Translations under genes and position numbers: made by a program | The notes under the pieces: generated by a model | Told to the model about the DNA's origin: nothing | What the model saw: only the letters and a program-made list of their open reading frames with translations | The model's database searches: none | From: an uncultured Bacteroidota bacterium | GTDB taxonomy: Bacteria; Bacteroidota; Bacteroidia; Chitinophagales; Chitinophagaceae | Reading direction: 5' to 3' | Assembly: GCA_946479535.1 (NCBI GenBank) | Contig: CAMLGP010000131.1 | Span: 1-7,269 of the forward strand | DNA length: 7,269 nt | In this document: positions 6,385 to 7,269 of the stretch, piece after piece | Position numbering within the stretch: position 1 is the stretch's first letter | Layout of the letters: each line of letters opens with the position of its first letter

Positions 6385-7050
6385 ATGACACTGAAACAAG
6401 CGCTCGACAAACTCAAATCACTCGGACATGAAAGGGTGCGCCTGCAAAACAAAAAATCTGGTGCTGATGACAACCAGTTTGGTGTAAAGAATGGTGATAT
6501 CCGTATTATAGCTAAAGCCATCAAAACAGATCAGGCATTGGCAATGGAACTCTGGGAAACGGGAAACCTGGATGCACAACAACTCGCCATACTCATCATG
6601 AAACCAAAGTCTTTATCGGTGAGCGAAATTGAAAAATTGGTAAAGTCTATCCGGTGGACGGGTGTGGCCGACTGGTTTAACTCCTATATAATTAAAGAAC
6701 ATCCTGAAAAGGAAATCCTTCGTGAAAAATGGATGAAATCTAAAGATCCGTATTCTGCACGCGCTGGCTGGAGCCTTACTGCTGGACGCGTTGCAAGAGA
6801 GCCTGATGGATTGGATCTGTCTGCCCTGCTGGACAGAATTGAAAAAGAAATGCCCAAAGCTCCACCGGTAGTTCAATGGACAATGAATTCAACGCTGGCA
6901 AATATCGGTATCCATCATCCGGCCCTTCGGAAAAGGGCACTGGGTATTGGAGAGAAATTGGGGATCTACCGCGATTATCCAACCCCTCCCGGATGTACTT
7001 CTCCCTTTGCTCCTATATGGATCAATGAAATGGTAAAGCGTCAGAAATAA
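6385..7050 (+). CDS. AlkD-like DNA alkylation repair protein (HEAT-like repeats)
   Basis: This 221-residue helical protein fits the DNA alkylation repair family (PF08713, COG4912). AlkD-type members are HEAT-repeat DNA glycosylases that excise cationic N3- and N7-alkylpurines without flipping the base. Support comes from the all-helical pattern, the length near the family's usual 220-235, the motif QFGVKNGDIRIIAKAIKTD (31-49), the block of about 62-72, IRWTGVADWF (89-98), SARAGWSL (124-131), VVQWTMNSTLANIG (162-175) and a C-terminal block around YRDYPTPPGCTSPFAPIWI (195-213). Arg126 and Trp165 keep the 39-residue spacing of Arg148 and Trp187 in Bacillus cereus AlkD, and Asp96 may stand for Asp113, though the local spacing differs. 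It may therefore be active or a diverged DNA-binding relative. There is no signal peptide. It follows the membrane gene by 78 bp, with an inverted repeat in between. Confidence 0.85.
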   Translation: MTLKQALDKLKSLGHERVRLQNKKSGADDNQFGVKNGDIRIIAKAIKTDQALAMELWETGNLDAQQLAILIMKPKSLSVSEIEKLVKSIRWTGVADWFNSYIIKEHPEKEILREKWMKSKDPYSARAGWSLTAGRVAREPDGLDLSALLDRIEKEMPKAPPVVQWTMNSTLANIGIHHPALRKRALGIGEKLGIYRDYPTPPGCTSPFAPIWINEMVKRQK

Positions 7051-7053
7051 AAA

Positions 7054-7080
7054 ATCCAGGTTAATAAAGTTAACCTGGAT
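7054..7080 (-). terminator. Strong hairpin terminator, T-run on the minus strand
   Basis: ATCCAGGTTAA (7054-7064) and TTAACCTGGAT (7070-7080) form a perfect 11-bp stem with a 5-base loop. On the minus strand the stem leads straight into ATTTTTTATTTC, a proper U-tract, so it should terminate the gene entering from the right edge, about 75 bases past its stop. On the plus strand the hairpin starts 3 bases after the repair-gene stop but is followed by GACCGT, so in that direction it may serve more as a 3' stabiliser. Confidence 0.75.
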
Positions 7081-7088
7081 GACCGTAA

Positions 7089-7131
7089 TAGCAATCAGTT
7101 CCCCCCTTTACCAACCCGGAAACTGATGCTA
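7089..7131 (-). repeat. Bulged stem-loop with a G-rich loop
   Basis: TAGC (7089-7092) and ATCAGTT (7094-7100) pair with AACTGAT (7121-7127) and GCTA (7128-7131), an 11-bp stem with one unpaired base at 7093. The 20-base loop is G-rich on the minus strand, with runs of three, two and six G, and contains CCCCCC on the plus strand (7101-7106). It lies between the stop of the edge gene and its terminator, so it would form in that gene's 3' untranslated region. Confidence 0.5.
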
Positions 7132-7154
7132 AATCATTGTGCCGCGGATTAATA

Positions 7155-7269
7155 TTATGGACGTTTTACACGGAAGCTGCAAGTAAGAGGAAGAAGTTTA
7201 GTGCCATCCGGATTTCTTACGGTACCGGAAAACGTTCCTGTAACATAGCTGCCTGAAGTGGTTCCATAT
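7155..7269 (-). CDS. C-terminal fragment of a secreted beta-rich protein (5' end outside window)
   Basis: The minus strand is open from the right edge to a TAA at 7155-7157, giving 37 residues. The peptide contains GSYVTGTFSGTVRNPDG, then KLLPLTCSFRVKRP at the end. The pattern of alternating hydrophobic and Thr/Ser residues with a G-T-F-S-G-T turn and a final F-R-V-K-R strand is typical of the last beta strands of small secreted or lipoprotein beta-sandwich proteins in Bacteroidetes, such as the DUF6252/DUF5025-like groups; I cannot choose among them from 37 residues. The downstream hairpin and U-tract at 7054-7080 on the same strand support a real gene end. The N-terminus, and so any signal peptide, is outside the window. 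Confidence 0.72.
   Translation of the reverse strand, partial: YGTTSGSYVTGTFSGTVRNPDGTKLLPLTCSFRVKRP

Noticed and set aside
1..7269. Mobile element, CRISPR array, tRNA or defence cassette
   Set aside because: There is no transposase or integrase-like protein, no spaced repeat series, and no cloverleaf-like segment in the gaps; gene content looks like ordinary chromosome.

Overview
The window looks like ordinary chromosome of a member of the Bacteroidetes, most likely of the Chitinophagaceae type. The grounds are moderate AT richness, a long MacB/FtsX permease of the style common in that phylum, a PchR-like AraC regulator, a small secreted protein carrying a W-x-N-G...TPTG motif, and a few sequences close to the TAnnTTTG -7 promoter element of Bacteroidetes. 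The species cannot be named from the sequence.

Layout, left to right. Positions 2-199 (+) hold the 3' end of an unidentified gene. It converges on an ABC transporter permease (222-2609, -). Upstream of the permease, after a gap of about 240 bp, is a cytosolic ankyrin-repeat protein on the same strand (2851-3495, -). A divergent intergenic region with a perfect 8-bp dyad (3560-3582) leads to a small secreted protein of unknown function (3606-3905, +). After a 191-bp gap comes an alpha/beta hydrolase of the KANL3/Tex30-like type (4097-4753, +). It converges on a PchR-like AraC-family regulator (about 4780-5799, -). Divergent from the regulator is a four-helix membrane protein (5857-6306, +), followed by an AlkD-like DNA alkylation repair protein (6385-7050, +). 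The right edge holds the 3' end of a secreted beta-rich protein (7155-7269, -), with two stem-loops between it and the repair gene.

How the genes work together: most appear to be single-gene units, with several changes of strand. The most credible functional link is the regulator and its divergent membrane protein, which share a short promoter region with a TGTCAA direct repeat spaced one helical turn apart. The permease has no ATPase gene in the window and must pair with one encoded elsewhere or beyond the edge. I see no phage, transposon, CRISPR, toxin-antitoxin or defence cassette, and no clear new multi-gene system. The items worth a second look are small: dyads and repeats in three promoter regions, a G-rich stem-loop after the edge gene, the small secreted protein, and an uncertain active site in the AlkD-like protein.
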